Source of the DNA: Bacteroidota bacterium
Lineage (GTDB): Bacteria > Bacteroidota > Bacteroidia > Flavobacteriales > Flavobacteriaceae
DNA: 51,726 nt
NCBI GenBank assembly: GCA_947460615.1
Contig: CANHHG010000008.1
Span: forward strand, 1-51,726
Reading direction: 5' to 3'
Made by a program: the position numbers and the translations under genes. Of the stretch, positions 8,546 through 18,244 are shown in pieces (the first letter of the stretch is position 1; every line of letters starts with the position of its first letter). The notes beneath the pieces are model-generated. The model did not search any database and was not told the DNA's origin. It was given only the letters and a program-made list of their open reading frames with translations.

Positions 8546-9823
8546 ATGGAAGCACCATTAGCAGAACGTATTCGTCCCCAAAAATTAACCGACTATATTA
8601 GTCAATTGCACTTGGTGGGGCCAAATGGCTCGCTTACACGACAAATCGAGAAGGGAATTATTCCTTCCTTGATTTTGTGGGGGCCTCCAGGAACAGGAAA
8701 AACTACTTTGGCACAAATTATTGCCCAGGAATCAAAAAGACCTTTCTATGAATTAAGTGCCATAAATTCTGGTGTAGCGGCGATTCGAGAAGTGATCGAT
8801 AAAGCAAAACAAAGTGGTGGTTTGTTCACAACAAAAAACCCCATTTTATTTATTGATGAGATTCATAGATTTAGCAAATCCCAACAAGATTCCTTATTGG
8901 CTGCAGTTGAAAAAGGATGGATTACTTTGATAGGAGCCACAACAGAAAACCCAAGTTTTGAGGTAATTCCGGCATTGTTGTCAAGAAGTCAAGTTTATAT
9001 TTTAAATGCATTTTCAAAATCGGATTTAGAAAGTTTGTTACATAGAGCAATTAAAGAAGACCGCTTTTTGAAATTGAAGAATATTGTTTTGAAGGAGACA
9101 GAAGCAATAATAAGACTTTCCGGTGGCGATGGTCGAAAGCTTTTAAATATATTTGAATTGGTTATAAATGCTTCCAATGAGGAGGAAATATTAATTACCA
9201 ACGATAAAGTACTTCAATTGGTTCAGCAAAACACAGTTTTATACGATAAAACCGGTGAGCAACATTATGACATTGTTTCTGCATTTATAAAATCAATTCG
9301 AGGAAGTGATCCAAACGGTGCGGTATATTGGTTAGCCAGAATGATTGAAGGCGGAGAAGACGTTAAGTTTATAGCACGCAGAATGTTAATTTTGTCAAGT
9401 GAGGATGTTGGAAATGCAAATCCTACAGCGTTCATTATGGCGAACAACACCTTTCAAGCGGTTTCCTCCATTGGCTATCCAGAAAGCAGAATTTTATTAA
9501 GTCAATGTGCTATTTATTTGGCAACTTCTCCAAAAAGCAATGCGAGTTATATGGCAATAAATGAGGCGCAACAAATAGTAAAGCAAACTGGAGATTTGCC
9601 AGTCCCTATTCATTTGCGTAATGCACCGACAAAATTAATGAAGGAGTTGGGTTATGGCGAAGACTATAAATATTCGCACGATTACACTAATAATTTTGCG
9701 GAACAAGAGTTTTTACCTGATGAAATTTCAGAAACCAAACTCTATAACCCTGGCGATAACGCTAGAGAAAATGGCACGCGTGAATTCTTAAAAAACCGTT
9801 GGAAAGATAAGTACGAATATTAA
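8546..9823 (+). CDS. rarA: Replication-associated recombination protein A (RarA/MgsA, AAA+ ATPase)
   Basis: A 425-residue AAA+ protein of the clamp-loader-like RarA/MgsA/WRNIP1 family, which acts at stalled replication forks. Seen: an N-terminal [11 protein letters not shown] motif, Walker A GPPGTGKT (46-53), Walker B with [10 protein letters not shown], sensor-1 [10 protein letters not shown], and the C-terminal tetramerisation region ([24 protein letters not shown]). Length matches the family. It is convergent with an unrelated minus-strand gene 28 bp away, with no clear terminator between them. Confidence 0.95.
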   Translation: MEAPLAERIRPQKLTDYISQLHLVGPNGSLTRQIEKGIIPSLILWGPPGTGKTTLAQIIAQESKRPFYELSAINSGVAAIREVIDKAKQSGGLFTTKNPILFIDEIHRFSKSQQDSLLAAVEKGWITLIGATTENPSFEVIPALLSRSQVYILNAFSKSDLESLLHRAIKEDRFLKLKNIVLKETEAIIRLSGGDGRKLLNIFELVINASNEEEILITNDKVLQLVQQNTVLYDKTGEQHYDIVSAFIKSIRGSDPNGAVYWLARMIEGGEDVKFIARRMLILSSEDVGNANPTAFIMANNTFQAVSSIGYPESRILLSQCAIYLATSPKSNASYMAINEAQQIVKQTGDLPVPIHLRNAPTKLMKELGYGEDYKYSHDYTNNFAEQEFLPDEISETKLYNPGDNARENGTREFLKNRWKDKYEY

Positions 9824-9851
9824 TTAATATAGGTTTTCAATAAATTAAACT

Positions 9852-10610
9852 TTAAAAACTTACATTTAATTTTTTAGAAATGAAATTCTTATCTTGATAA
9901 TATTCGAAAAATATTTCTTGCCCTTTTCTAATAACTACTCCATTTATGGTATTTGAATTAGCAATAAACACATTGTCATTTGAAGTTTTATATAATTTTA
10001 ATACTATTGTTGAAGTTTTGGGATCTATTAATAAATAACCTAATTTGATGGTTTCAGCAACTAATAAATTCTGAAATTCTAAATCACTTTCAACAATCAT
10101 AATTCCGTTTTCTTGTATTTTCAATGTAGCGTCCTTTGTAATCATTTTGTAATTAGAAACTTCTTCAGTTTTTACGTTTTGCATTCCACTATACTTATAT
10201 TCTAATTTGTCAAATGAAGTAAACGCTTCCCGCAACGCTTGAGTATATGCAACTAGATATTCTTTTTCCTTACTTATCCCCTCTAAAGAGGTAAATAATA
10301 CTTGATTTTTACAGTCTTTTAAAACCACTACTAATTTAGTTTTTAATAAATTTCCTGTGTTTTTCAACTCAACATATACTTTATTACAATTGCTTTCTGC
10401 GACTTCACTTGGCAAAATGTCAGTATCAAAATAAGTTACAAAACCGTATTTTTCCATTAACAATTTTGTAAGTGTATTTAAACGATACTGGTCTTTATCC
10501 TTAAAAAATTCAAATTTTGAAGGTACAATTGCATACTTATAATCGTTTACTGATTGAGAAAAACATAGACTTGTAGCTAAAAATAGCATTGTAAAAAATA
10601 ATTTTTTCAT
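9852..10610 (-). CDS. Unknown secreted/periplasmic protein
   Basis: A 252-residue protein with a clear signal peptide (MKKLFFTMLFLATSLCFSQ). I do not recognise the family. It has no transmembrane segment after the signal and no sorting domain. The middle holds two Cys in short basic/acidic contexts (SNCNKVYVEL and LKDCKNQ), which could form a disulphide. It follows the HAD phosphatase gene by 3 bp on the same strand, so the two are probably co-transcribed, although their compartments differ. Confidence 0.7.
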   Translation of the reverse strand: MKKLFFTMLFLATSLCFSQSVNDYKYAIVPSKFEFFKDKDQYRLNTLTKLLMEKYGFVTYFDTDILPSEVAESNCNKVYVELKNTGNLLKTKLVVVLKDCKNQVLFTSLEGISKEKEYLVAYTQALREAFTSFDKLEYKYSGMQNVKTEEVSNYKMITKDATLKIQENGIMIVESDLEFQNLLVAETIKLGYLLIDPKTSTIVLKLYKTSNDNVFIANSNTINGVVIRKGQEIFFEYYQDKNFISKKLNVSF

Positions 10611-10613
10611 AAT

Positions 10614-11294
10614 TTAAAGGTGTTTTTTTAATTCTAATAAATGAGAAATTTGTTTGACATTTTTATAAGATTTTGAAGGATCACTATTGAATAGAATGGC
10701 ATCCATTCCAAAATTTAAAGCGCCATTTACGTCGGCTTCAATACAATCACCAATCATTATACTGTTAGTTTTAGATGCGTTTGCTTCTTTAATTGCATAT
10801 TCAAAAATCAAAGGGTTGGGTTTTTTTACTCCAGCCATTTCCGAATTAGTGATCGTGCCAAAATAATGGTCAATATTCGAATTTTTCAATTTGTTACCTT
10901 GAATTTCTTGGAATCCATTGGTTATAATATGCAGGCTGTATTTTGATTTTAGGTAGTCTAAAATTTCAATTGCTCCATCAAAAAGATAATTGTATTTGGG
11001 CAGATATTCAATGTATTCTTCTGATAAAAATATTATTTTTTCATCGTCAATTTCATAGTTTAAGAGTTGAAAAGTATCTTTTAATCTTCCTAAACGCAGA
11101 TCGAATTGGCTGATTTTATCAACTCGATAGAGTTCCCAATATTTAATATTGATTGGTACATAATGAAATAAGAAAAGGGGTAAATCAATATTAATTCCAT
11201 GTTTGTTGAAAATAGTTTCAATAGCCAAGGCGGAATTTTTTTCAAAATCCCAAAGCGTGTGATCTAAATCAAAAAATACATGGTCTATTTTCAT
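10614..11294 (-). CDS. YjjG-family HAD hydrolase (noncanonical pyrimidine nucleotidase)
   Basis: A 226-residue HAD-superfamily phosphatase. Motif I is FFDLDHTLWDF (nucleophile Asp9, acid/base Asp11), motif II is IITNGF, the motif III lysine lies in KKPNPLIFEYA, and motif IV is IGDCIEADVNGA. The helical cap inserted after motif I and the DHTLWDFEKNS start fit the YjjG nucleotidase subfamily, which removes phosphate from modified or noncanonical pyrimidine nucleotides. It lies 25 bp downstream of radC on the same strand. Substrate is inferred from family. Confidence 0.8.
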   Translation of the reverse strand: MKIDHVFFDLDHTLWDFEKNSALAIETIFNKHGINIDLPLFLFHYVPINIKYWELYRVDKISQFDLRLGRLKDTFQLLNYEIDDEKIIFLSEEYIEYLPKYNYLFDGAIEILDYLKSKYSLHIITNGFQEIQGNKLKNSNIDHYFGTITNSEMAGVKKPNPLIFEYAIKEANASKTNSIMIGDCIEADVNGALNFGMDAILFNSDPSKSYKNVKQISHLLELKKHL

Positions 11295-11319
11295 AATTAT
11301 TAACTATTTGCAATTCAGC

Positions 11320-12012
11320 TTATAATATTCCTTCGTCACTAAAACTTAAATATCCGTATTCGGCAATTATTAAATGGTCTAAAATAGTAATATCCAAACT
11401 ATCAGCAGCTAATTTTATTTTCTTTGTAATCTTAATGTCCGCTTCGCTAGCCTTCAAAGCCCCTGAAGGATGATTGTGACAAAGAACAATTCCGGTTGCA
11501 CCAATTTCTAATGCCTGCTTGAATATTAATCTGACATCGACTAGTGTTGCTGTAATTCCACCTTTACTTAATTGCGATTTTGAAACAATAGTATTAGAAT
11601 TATTGACATAAATTATCCAAAACTCCTCATGTGGCAATTCTCCAATTATGGGCTGCATAATTTCAAAAATCATCTTGCTAGAGGTTATCTTTTTCAATTC
11701 TACGGCTTCCTCTACCCTTCTTCGACGTCCCAATTCCATTGCTGCAATAATAGAAATTGCTTTTGCTTGGCCTATCCCTTTGAAGGAAATCAATTGTGTT
11801 AATGATAATTTTCCTAACGCATTCATATTATTATCGACACTTGATAGCATCCTTCGACTCAATTCAACGGCACTTTCCTTCTGACTTCCCGAACCTATTA
11901 AAATTGCAATCAATTCGGCATCGCTTAATACCGCTTTCCCCTTCAGCATTAATTTTTCTCTTGGGCGGTCATCTTCCGACCAATTTGTAATTGGGAATGA
12001 ATTATTTTCCAT
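11320..12012 (-). CDS. radC: RadC-family DNA repair protein (JAB domain)
   Basis: A 230-residue RadC protein. The N-terminal half begins WSEDDRPREKL and has a helix-hairpin-helix-like region (FKGIGQAKAISI). The C-terminal half carries the metal-binding JAB/JAMM motif HNHPSG followed by Asp (EADIKITKKI). The length fits the full two-domain form, unlike the short mobile-element versions. It heads the radC-HAD-unknown run. The historical DNA-repair role is disputed; function is by family name only. Confidence 0.93.
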   Translation of the reverse strand: MENNSFPITNWSEDDRPREKLMLKGKAVLSDAELIAILIGSGSQKESAVELSRRMLSSVDNNMNALGKLSLTQLISFKGIGQAKAISIIAAMELGRRRRVEEAVELKKITSSKMIFEIMQPIIGELPHEEFWIIYVNNSNTIVSKSQLSKGGITATLVDVRLIFKQALEIGATGIVLCHNHPSGALKASEADIKITKKIKLAADSLDITILDHLIIAEYGYLSFSDEGIL

Positions 12013-12064
12013 TGAATAAAAAGTTTAAAGGCGTTTAATAATAGTGAAAATAATTCTAATTTAA

Positions 12065-13420
12065 TTACTCCATTAGAGCTTTAACATCGTCAAAATTTAA
12101 TCCTCCATAATTTCCAGAACTCATTAATAACAGTGCTGAATTTTCAAAATCTATATTGAATAAATAATCTTTAAAAGCAATCGAATTAGTATATATAATC
12201 AAATCTTCACGATTAAAAGCTTTGGCGATTTGATCGTAGGTAACTTCCTCCAACTGTTTAATTTTAACAGCATCTGGAGAATAAAAAACAACGGCAACAT
12301 CAGCAAATTCCAATGCGCCTTGGTATTCTTTTAAAAACTCAGCGTTTAAGCTACTGTAGGTATGCAATTCCAAACACGCTATTAAAGTACGATTAGGATA
12401 CTGTTCTTTTACGGCTTTTGTCGTTGCTGCCACTTTACTTGGAGAATGCGCAAAATCTTTATAGGCTACTTTTGTTTTGCCTTCAGCAATTTTCTCTAAT
12501 CGCTTTGAGGCCCCTTTAAAACTGGCTATTGCTTCATAAAAATCAGCCTCATCAACTCCCATATTTTGGCAAATCCATTTTGCACCCGCTAAATTATTTA
12601 AATTATGAGCACCGAATACTTCAATTGGCATGGCGCCTTCAGGTGTTTCTAATAAAGTAACCCCCTCTTTTACGGTATATTTTGGTGTCGAATAGGGAAT
12701 TTTACGGATTGGGTTTGCCGCTGCTTCAGCCACTCTTTTCACCTCTGAATCATCCTCATTGTAAACCAAAATTCCACCATTTGTGATCATTTTAATAAAA
12801 ATATCAAATTGCTCGACATAATTTTCATAGGTCGGAAACACATTAATATGGTCCCAAGCAATTCCTGAAATCAACGCAATATTGGGCTGATACAAATGAA
12901 ATTTTGGACGTCTATCCATTGGTGAAGACAAATATTCATCTCCTTCAAGAACAATAAAATCATTGTCTTCGGTTAGATGAACCATCGTGTCAAATCCTTC
13001 TAATTGTGCACCTACCATGTAATCAACTTGGATATTGTGAAAGTGCATTACGTGCAAGATCATCGAGGTGATTGTTGTTTTACCATGGGAACCACCAATA
13101 ACTACTCGAGTTTTATTTTTAGATTGTTCGTATAAAAATTCAGGATAAGAATAAATCTTTAATCCTAATTCTTGCGCTTTTAGCAATTCCAGGTTATCGG
13201 CTTTGGCATGCATCCCAAGAATTACGGAATCAATATCAGAAGTTATTTTTTCAGGAAACCACCCTAATTGTTCTGGTAGAATTCCTTTTTTTTCTAATCT
13301 GGATTTTGAGGGTTCAAAAATAGCATCGTCACTTCCTGTAACTTGATATCCTTTATTATGTAATGCCAATGCTAAATTGTGCATTGCGCTTCCTCCAATT
13401 GCTATAAAATGAGTACGCAT
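12065..13420 (-). CDS. mpl: Mur ligase of the Mpl type (murein tripeptide recycling)
   Basis: A 451-residue Mur ligase. Mpl joins UDP-N-acetylmuramate to the recycled tripeptide L-Ala-gamma-D-Glu-meso-DAP in the cytoplasm. It starts MRTHFIAIGGSAM (UDP-binding Gly-rich loop) and has the ATP loop GGSHGKTT (109-116). The middle domain carries EGDEYLSS and HINVF, and the C-terminal ligase domain carries KDFAHSPSKV. Length and the HSPSK motif fit Mpl rather than MurC. It is flanked by the TPR gene (22 bp upstream) and radC on the same strand. AnmK, another recycling enzyme, is encoded at 43546. Confidence 0.88.
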   Translation of the reverse strand: MRTHFIAIGGSAMHNLALALHNKGYQVTGSDDAIFEPSKSRLEKKGILPEQLGWFPEKITSDIDSVILGMHAKADNLELLKAQELGLKIYSYPEFLYEQSKNKTRVVIGGSHGKTTITSMILHVMHFHNIQVDYMVGAQLEGFDTMVHLTEDNDFIVLEGDEYLSSPMDRRPKFHLYQPNIALISGIAWDHINVFPTYENYVEQFDIFIKMITNGGILVYNEDDSEVKRVAEAAANPIRKIPYSTPKYTVKEGVTLLETPEGAMPIEVFGAHNLNNLAGAKWICQNMGVDEADFYEAIASFKGASKRLEKIAEGKTKVAYKDFAHSPSKVAATTKAVKEQYPNRTLIACLELHTYSSLNAEFLKEYQGALEFADVAVVFYSPDAVKIKQLEEVTYDQIAKAFNREDLIIYTNSIAFKDYLFNIDFENSALLLMSSGNYGGLNFDDVKALME

Positions 13421-13442
13421 TATTTAACTTTTTTATGAATAA

Positions 13443-14132
13443 TTAATTTTTTATATCTTCTAAAATCGACTTTGCTTTTTCTGGTTGACCCATTTTATTT
13501 TTATACAAATTTGCTAGAATTCGAAAGGAATTTTTAGACTTACTAATTTCAGTTGCTTTTTTATACTGTATCTCAGCTTCTTTATACCTCCCGAAATATT
13601 CAGCAATATGACCTTTAGAAAGATATCCATCTACAGGAGAAATCTGAGCAATTTCATTAGCATATAGCAATGCCTTTTTTTCACTCCCTCCAACAATACC
13701 TGGCAATTGCAAATACAATTCAACTAAAGCTACTCTAGCTTCGATATGTTTTGGATTCAAAGAAATTGCTTTTTCAAATGAGGATTTTACTTCAGAAATC
13801 ATTCCAAGTGCCTTAAACTTATTACTATACTTGGCCTTCATTCCCAAAACACCACCATATTTATAATGATAATTAGCTTCCAAAGGTTTTAACTGCTTTA
13901 GTTTTTTGTAATAATATATTGCATTATCCCAAGATTTGTTTTGTCCTGCAATATCTCCAAGATATTCTAGTGTTTTTATGTTATTTGGATTCTCCTTCAA
14001 TATATTTTCGAACAATATTCTTGACTGATCGAAATTCTTCGAAAGAAACAATTTTTCCGCTTTATCAAAATCTGTTTGAGAAATCGTAAACATTGGCATT
14101 AATAGCAAAATAGGAATTAAAAATCGTTTCAT
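13443..14132 (-). CDS. Secreted TPR-repeat protein
   Basis: A 229-residue protein with a signal peptide (MKRFLIPILLLMPMFTISQ) and tetratricopeptide repeats over most of the mature part: FDKAEKLF..., IKTLEYLGDIAGQ..., NYHYKYGGVLG..., PKHIEARVALVELYL and YKEAEIQYKKATE. Such proteins are periplasmic scaffolds. It is the first gene of a minus-strand run, 22 bp before mpl, so a link to murein metabolism is possible but not shown. Confidence 0.8.
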   Translation of the reverse strand: MKRFLIPILLLMPMFTISQTDFDKAEKLFLSKNFDQSRILFENILKENPNNIKTLEYLGDIAGQNKSWDNAIYYYKKLKQLKPLEANYHYKYGGVLGMKAKYSNKFKALGMISEVKSSFEKAISLNPKHIEARVALVELYLQLPGIVGGSEKKALLYANEIAQISPVDGYLSKGHIAEYFGRYKEAEIQYKKATEISKSKNSFRILANLYKNKMGQPEKAKSILEDIKN

Positions 14133-14298
14133 TTGGCTAGATTTCTACAAATAAATTTCAACCTTGTCAAAAATAAGAAATTAAGATTAGATTTACTTTG
14201 AAATTATTAAAGGATTTATATAATTTTAAATATTTAAAAAATAAAATTCTATATTCAAAATCTTGATATATATATGAAATTTTATTTAATTTAGCCTC

Positions 14299-14976
14299 AT
14301 GAAAAACATAATAGTTACGGGCACTTCAAGAGGAATTGGATTAGAATTGGCTTTGCAATTTGCAAATGCTGGTTATCATGTTTTAGCACTTTCAAGAAAT
14401 ACGCCTAAAATATTAATCGAAAATAGCAATGTTACTTGCCTCTCAATAGATTTGTCTAAAGAGGAGGACTTGACCTCAGTGGCACAATTTTTAACTTCTT
14501 CAATGAAAAAAATTGATGCGATTGTTCACAATGCTGGCGCTTTGTTATTAAAGCCATTTGAAGAAATGACCTCGGAAGAATTTGAAAATATATACAAAGT
14601 AAATGTTTTTGGAGTTGCCAATTTAACTCGAGTTTGCCTACCTTTTCTTACAAAAGGAAGCCATGTAGTAACAATTAGCAGTATGGGGGGAATTCAAGGG
14701 AGCATGAAATTTGCAGGATTATCCGCCTATAGTTCTAGCAAAGGTGCCGTTATCACACTTTCAGAATTACTTGCAGAGGAATACAAAGAAAGAGGGATTT
14801 CCTTTAATGTTTTAGCTTTAGGTGCCGTGCAAACAGAAATGTTAGCTGAAGCTTTTCCGGGTTATCAAGCCAATATATCAGCATCTGAAATGGCGAAATA
14901 CCTATTTGATTTCACCCTAACAGGTAATAAATATTACAACGGAAAAGTATTACAAGTAACTACATCAAATCCATAA
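14299..14976 (+). CDS. Short-chain dehydrogenase/reductase
   Basis: A 225-residue classical SDR. Seen: the cofactor motif TGTSRGIG (7-14), the NAG motif (78-80), catalytic Ser127 or Ser128, and the Tyr144-x3-Lys148 pair in AYSSSKGA. It binds NAD(P)H and reduces or oxidises a carbonyl/alcohol; the substrate cannot be read from the sequence. It begins a plus-strand run with the SprT-like gene 13 bp downstream and manC after that. Confidence 0.9.
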   Translation: MKNIIVTGTSRGIGLELALQFANAGYHVLALSRNTPKILIENSNVTCLSIDLSKEEDLTSVAQFLTSSMKKIDAIVHNAGALLLKPFEEMTSEEFENIYKVNVFGVANLTRVCLPFLTKGSHVVTISSMGGIQGSMKFAGLSAYSSSKGAVITLSELLAEEYKERGISFNVLALGAVQTEMLAEAFPGYQANISASEMAKYLFDFTLTGNKYYNGKVLQVTTSNP

Positions 14977-14989
14977 ATAAGCTAAATTC

Positions 14990-15589
14990 TTGAACGAAAC
15001 TCTATCAAAATATATTCCTGAACATGCTGTAAAACCGGTATTTGAATTAATTGTCAACCATCAAGTTCATCTTAAAATTGTTAACGAAAGGATTACTAGA
15101 CATGGCGATTATAGAAAAGGCATAAATGGAAAACATGAAATTACGGTAAATGCCAATTTGAATAAGTACAAATTCCTAATTACTTTAATTCACGAAATTT
15201 CTCATTTAGTTGCCTTTGAGAAATTTGGCAGAAACATAAAGCCACACGGGGAGGAATGGAAATATAGTTTTCAAATTCTAATGGTTCCTTTTATTCGACC
15301 AGAAATATTTCCTCAAAGTTTATTGCCATTATTAGCAAGACATTTCAAAAATCCAACTGCTAGCAGTGACACAGACGCAACATTATCTTTGGCGTTAAAA
15401 CAATATGATGAACAAAACGATAAAAACTATATCTTTGAAATCCCTTATGGAAGTGTTTTTAGAATTTCAAACGGGAAAATTTTCAAAAAAATAGCCCAAC
15501 GAGTAAAAAGATTCGAATGTGTAGAAATAAATTCAGGGAGAATTTATTTATTTAATCCTAATGCAGAAGTAGAGCTTTTAAATAATTAG
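14990..15589 (+). CDS. SprT-like zinc metalloprotein
   Basis: A 199-residue SprT-like protein. It has the zinc motif HEISH (His68, Glu69, His72) with a likely third ligand His86 in KPHGEEW, in the SprT/Spartan arrangement. The start is TTG: no in-frame ATG precedes the metal site, and the reading MNETLSKYIPEHAV fits relatives. It lies 13 bp after the SDR gene and 2 bp before manC. In E. coli SprT is poorly understood; eukaryotic Spartan cleaves DNA-protein crosslinks. Role here unproven. Confidence 0.85.
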   Translation: MNETLSKYIPEHAVKPVFELIVNHQVHLKIVNERITRHGDYRKGINGKHEITVNANLNKYKFLITLIHEISHLVAFEKFGRNIKPHGEEWKYSFQILMVPFIRPEIFPQSLLPLLARHFKNPTASSDTDATLSLALKQYDEQNDKNYIFEIPYGSVFRISNGKIFKKIAQRVKRFECVEINSGRIYLFNPNAEVELLNN

Positions 15590-15591
15590 AA

Positions 15592-16647
15592 ATGAATAAA
15601 AATTATTATGCCATTTTAATGGCTGGCGGTGTAGGCTCAAGATTTTGGCCAGTGAGTACAACGGAATTTCCAAAACAATTTCATGATATGCTTGGATCAG
15701 GCGACACCCTAATTCAAAAAACATTTAGTCGATTATCCAAATTGATTCCTGTTGAAAATATTTTTATCCTTACCAATGAAAAATACAATAGCTTGGTTTT
15801 AGAACAATTGCCTATGGTAAAGCAAGAGCAAGTACTATTAGAACCTGCAATGCGAAATACTGCACCTTGTATATTGTATGCCTCGTTAAAAATTAAAAAA
15901 CAAAATCCAGACGCCGTAATGGTAGTTGCCCCTAGCGACCATTGGATTGAAGACGAAACTCTTTTTACTGATAATTTAAAACAGTGTTTTGACTTTTGCG
16001 CCACTAAGGATTCATTGATGACATTGGGTATAAAACCAACCTTCCCGAATACTGGTTTTGGTTATATTGAATACAATAAATCAGATAACAATCCAATAAA
16101 AACGGTTAGTCAATTTCGAGAAAAACCAGATTATGAAACTGCAAAATCTTTTCTTGCTAGTGGTAATTTTTTATGGAATGGCGGAATTTTTATATGGTCG
16201 GTAAAATCAATTATTGAAGTTTTTGAAAAATTCCAACCGCAGATGACTGGATTGTTTTTAAAGGGATTTGAAAACTACAATACTACTACAGAAGCTTCTT
16301 TTATTAATGAAAATTATGCAGATGCCGAAAATGTATCTATTGATTATGCTATATTAGAAAAAGCGAAAAATGTATTTGTTTTACCCGCAACATTCGATTG
16401 GAATGACTTAGGAACTTGGGGTTCATTACATGAAAAATTGGACAAAGATGAAAATAATAATGCCATAGTAAATGCGACTGTTTTGCTGAAAAATTCTTCT
16501 AGTAATATTATCAGTACTTCAAAAGATAAATTAGTAATTATAGACGGACTAGAGGATTTTATTGTAGTGGATAAAGACAATGTATTACTTATTTATCCAA
16601 AATCAAAAGAGCAAGAAATTAAAGGGGTCGTTGCCAGTTTAAAATAA
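15592..16647 (+). CDS. manC: Mannose-1-phosphate guanylyltransferase
   Basis: A 351-residue nucleotidyltransferase that makes GDP-mannose from mannose-1-phosphate and GTP, feeding surface polysaccharide or glycoprotein synthesis. Seen: the pyrophosphorylase loop MAGGVGSRFWPVS with PKQF, the VAPSDHWI metal-site motif, FREKPDYETA, GNFLWNGGIFIW, and DWNDLGTWGSLH. It lacks the C-terminal mannose-6-phosphate isomerase domain of bifunctional ManC/AlgA. The TAA stop abuts the stop of the convergent ABC gene with no base between. Glycosyltransferases and a flippase lie 2-5 kb downstream. Confidence 0.93.
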   Translation: MNKNYYAILMAGGVGSRFWPVSTTEFPKQFHDMLGSGDTLIQKTFSRLSKLIPVENIFILTNEKYNSLVLEQLPMVKQEQVLLEPAMRNTAPCILYASLKIKKQNPDAVMVVAPSDHWIEDETLFTDNLKQCFDFCATKDSLMTLGIKPTFPNTGFGYIEYNKSDNNPIKTVSQFREKPDYETAKSFLASGNFLWNGGIFIWSVKSIIEVFEKFQPQMTGLFLKGFENYNTTTEASFINENYADAENVSIDYAILEKAKNVFVLPATFDWNDLGTWGSLHEKLDKDENNNAIVNATVLLKNSSSNIISTSKDKLVIIDGLEDFIVVDKDNVLLIYPKSKEQEIKGVVASLK

Positions 16648-17415
16648 CTATTTATTACCCATTAGATAAGCTTCTCTCACTTTTTTAAACAAATTCGAGG
16701 AATAAACAAAATCTACTATTGCCTGGTTGTCGGTCCTAAAGACTTCTTCTTTAGTACCTTCCCATGCTTTTAATCCATTTTTTAGGAAAATTATTTTCTC
16801 TCCTATTTCCATTACGGAGTTCATATCGTGGGTATTTATAACAGTTGTAATATTATATTCTTCTGTAATTTCCTTAATCAAATTATCAATTAAAATAGCC
16901 GTATTTGGATCTAATCCAGAATTGGGTTCATCACAAAATAAATATTTAGGGTTATTCACAATTGCTCTTGCAATAGCTACCCGTTTTTGCATACCACCAG
17001 AAATTTCAGCAGGAAATTTTCCATTTGCATCTACTAGATTTACTCTTTTAAGAACGAAATCAACTCGGTCTTGGATTTCAGATTTTGAATTATTAGTAAA
17101 CATTTTCAATGGAAAACCAACATTTTCAGCAACTGTCATAGAATCAAAAAGCGCACTACCTTGGAAAACCATACCAATTTCTGTACGTAATTCCCTTTTG
17201 TCTTCTGCAGATAAATCGGAGTAAATTCTTCCATCAAATGAAATCGTACCTACTTCTGGCGAATGTATTCCTAGCAAACTTTTTAGTAATACGGTTTTTC
17301 CAGATCCACTTTGTCCAATAATCAAATTGGTTTTTCCAGTCTCAAAAATGGTTGAGACTCCTTTGAGTACTTTGCTCTCACCAAATGATTTTTCTATGTT
17401 CTTTATTTCTATCAT
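16648..17415 (-). CDS. MlaF-type ABC transporter ATP-binding protein
   Basis: A 255-residue ATPase of the Mla/Mkl type, powering phospholipid movement between the membranes. The ATG at 17415 (MIEIKNIEKSFGESK) overlaps the permease stop as TAATG; the longer frame would extend into the permease. Seen: Walker A GQSGSGKT (34-41), signature SGGMQKR (the SGGM form typical of MlaF), Walker B YLFCDEPNSGLDP and the switch His in INTHDM. It is the second gene after the permease. No MCE/MlaD gene is adjacent. Confidence 0.9.
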   Translation of the reverse strand: MIEIKNIEKSFGESKVLKGVSTIFETGKTNLIIGQSGSGKTVLLKSLLGIHSPEVGTISFDGRIYSDLSAEDKRELRTEIGMVFQGSALFDSMTVAENVGFPLKMFTNNSKSEIQDRVDFVLKRVNLVDANGKFPAEISGGMQKRVAIARAIVNNPKYLFCDEPNSGLDPNTAILIDNLIKEITEEYNITTVINTHDMNSVMEIGEKIIFLKNGLKAWEGTKEEVFRTDNQAIVDFVYSSNLFKKVREAYLMGNK

Positions 17416-18161
17416 TAGGTCAAAAGGAGTTGTGTTAATATATAATTCACAGCAATGATAGAAACTGAAGCCCAAACAAATGAAACTGTACTTGCTTTGC
17501 CTACTTCAAGTGCACCGCCTTTCATGTAATATCCATGAAAAGAGGGAATTGTCGCTAGTAAAAGGCCGAAAATAAACGTTTTAATAAATGCGTAAGCGAT
17601 ATGAAACGGTATGAATTTTTGTTGTAACCCAGACACAAAATCTGCTTCTGTCCCAAATCCTCCATAAACAGCTGCAATATATCCACCAAGAATACCAATA
17701 AACATTGAAATTCCAATTAAAAAAGGATACAACAATAAGGCAACTAATTTAGGGAAAACCAAATAATTTAATGAGTTAACTCCCATTACTTCTAAAGCAT
17801 CAATTTGTTCTGTAACTCGCATTGTTCCAATACTAGAAGTGATAAAAGAGCCCATTTTACCTGCCATTACAACAGAAATAAAAGTAGGAGCAAACTCTAG
17901 AATAACAGATTGTCGAGTTGCAAATCCAATTAAGTATTTTGGAATTAACGGATTCGTTAAGTTTAAAGCTGTTTGAATTGCAACCACACCTCCAACGAAA
18001 AAGGAAATAAATGCAACAATACCCAGCGAACCAATAATTAAATCGTCAATTTCTTTGTAGATAAGAACTTTCATTACCGACCATTTAGTAGGTTTTTTGA
18101 AAATTTCACTCCACATAATGAAGTATTTCCCGATTTGTGATATATAACGAATAAGCATCAT
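17415..18161 (-). CDS. MlaE-type ABC transporter permease
   Basis: A 248-residue inner-membrane permease of the MlaE family with five to six hydrophobic helices. The conserved MlaE stretch GTMRVTEQIDALEVMGV is present, as is VGGVVAIQTALNL near the N-terminus. With the overlapping ATPase gene it forms the core of a lipid-transport ABC system. The usual substrate-binding MCE protein is not encoded next to it, so it must lie elsewhere if the complex is complete. Confidence 0.9.
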   Translation of the reverse strand: MMLIRYISQIGKYFIMWSEIFKKPTKWSVMKVLIYKEIDDLIIGSLGIVAFISFFVGGVVAIQTALNLTNPLIPKYLIGFATRQSVILEFAPTFISVVMAGKMGSFITSSIGTMRVTEQIDALEVMGVNSLNYLVFPKLVALLLYPFLIGISMFIGILGGYIAAVYGGFGTEADFVSGLQQKFIPFHIAYAFIKTFIFGLLLATIPSFHGYYMKGGALEVGKASTVSFVWASVSIIAVNYILTQLLLT

Positions 18162-18244
18162 AAATTAAATATATTGGCGAAATTAGTTATAAGTTGTGAC
18201 TTTTGAATTATTACCATTGTTAATTTTGAAAAATCAAACTATTA

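Noticed and set aside
16727..17224. 165-residue plus-strand frame inside the MlaF-type gene
   Set aside because: The opposite strand carries all ABC ATPase motifs; this frame is a shadow with no recognisable feature.
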